DNA of 64,000 bases from Aptenodytes patagonicus. Taxonomy: Eukaryota; Chordata; Aves; Sphenisciformes; Spheniscidae. The position numbers and the translations under genes are program-made. The number at the start of each line of letters is the position of its first letter. Position 1 is the first letter of the stretch. Below are positions 63,901 to 64,000 of this stretch, in pieces. The stretch is taken from contig NC_134949.1 of NCBI RefSeq assembly GCF_965638725.1, forward strand, positions 78,460,017-78,524,016, in the 5' to 3' direction. The notes beneath the pieces were generated by a model. It was not told the DNA's origin. It searched no databases and saw nothing but the letters and a program-made list of their open reading frames with translations.

Positions 63901-64000
63901 GGAGATTCAAGTTTGTAGCTGTGGAAGTGCCAGTGTACTTCAAAGCTGCTCATGAGGGATTTGGATGCCAAACTGCTGTTAGTTTTCAAAGGGAGTCAAG

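Larger units (their letters stand above)
55853..64000 (+). other. PARVB: PARVB intron 1 (incomplete)
   Basis: Runs to the end of the window. I searched for the next parvin exon (the SDLQEEGK and TMIDPTSKEDPK regions) and did not find it. It contains the CpG-island tail, pentamer and tetramer repeats, two MEF2-like motifs, a MIR-like SINE and otherwise unannotated sequence. Confidence 0.8.

Noticed and set aside
55853-64000. PARVB exon 2 within the window
   Set aside because: No acceptor followed by the conserved parvin SDLQEEGK-type sequence was found, so the next exon is assumed to lie beyond the window.
1-64000. A new defence, biosynthetic or mobile gene system
   Set aside because: The window is explained by three conserved vertebrate genes, their introns and ordinary repeats; nothing suggests a coordinated unknown system.

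Overview
The window is vertebrate nuclear DNA, almost certainly avian. It holds three multi-exon genes with GT-AG introns, CpG-island promoters, CR1-family LINE fragments, an LTR of a type abundant in birds, and AT-rich introns and spacers. All three genes are on the + strand, in the order PNPLA3 - SAMM50 - PARVB, which is the order known from human 22q13.3. I found no prokaryotic features, CRISPR array, operon or tRNA/rRNA gene.

Layout. 1-2300: spacer with no recognisable gene. 2340-3500: CpG island holding the PNPLA3 promoter and first coding exon. 2998-23381: PNPLA3, nine coding exons, predicted 504-residue patatin-like lipid-droplet lipase/acyltransferase with an intact Ser47/Asp166 dyad; its introns carry a CR1 fragment, a solo LTR, a 21-bp minisatellite and a decayed duplicate of its own exon 4. 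23382-25.4 kb: 3' UTR with several poly(A) signals. 26.0-26.9 kb: second CpG island and the SAMM50 promoter. 26218-43542: SAMM50, fifteen coding exons, predicted 469-residue Omp85-family beta-barrel protein of the mitochondrial outer membrane. 43.5-45.45 kb: its 3' UTR. 45.5-55 kb: spacer with a 5'-truncated minus-strand CR1 element. 55.1-56.4 kb: third CpG island with the first coding exon of PARVB (55738-55852). The remaining 8.1 kb is PARVB intron 1, which holds an old MIR-like SINE and MEF2-type motifs.

PNPLA3 handles triglyceride/phospholipid remodelling on lipid droplets. SAMM50 inserts beta-barrel proteins into the mitochondrial outer membrane and helps maintain cristae. PARVB (affixin) links integrins and ILK to actin. 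The clustering is conserved synteny, not an operon; each gene has its own promoter.

I did not find an undescribed gene system. The items most worth a second look are: the in-frame but catalytically dead copy of PNPLA3 exon 4 inside intron 8; tandem acceptors 8 nt apart at PNPLA3 exon 7; valine at the position of the human I148M variant; a 139-140 bp mini-LTR flanked by a direct repeat; a GC-AG intron in SAMM50; and pentanucleotide G/C tracts in all three first introns. All exon boundaries were read by hand from splice motifs, reading-frame continuity and recalled family sequences; no alignment or transcript data were available.
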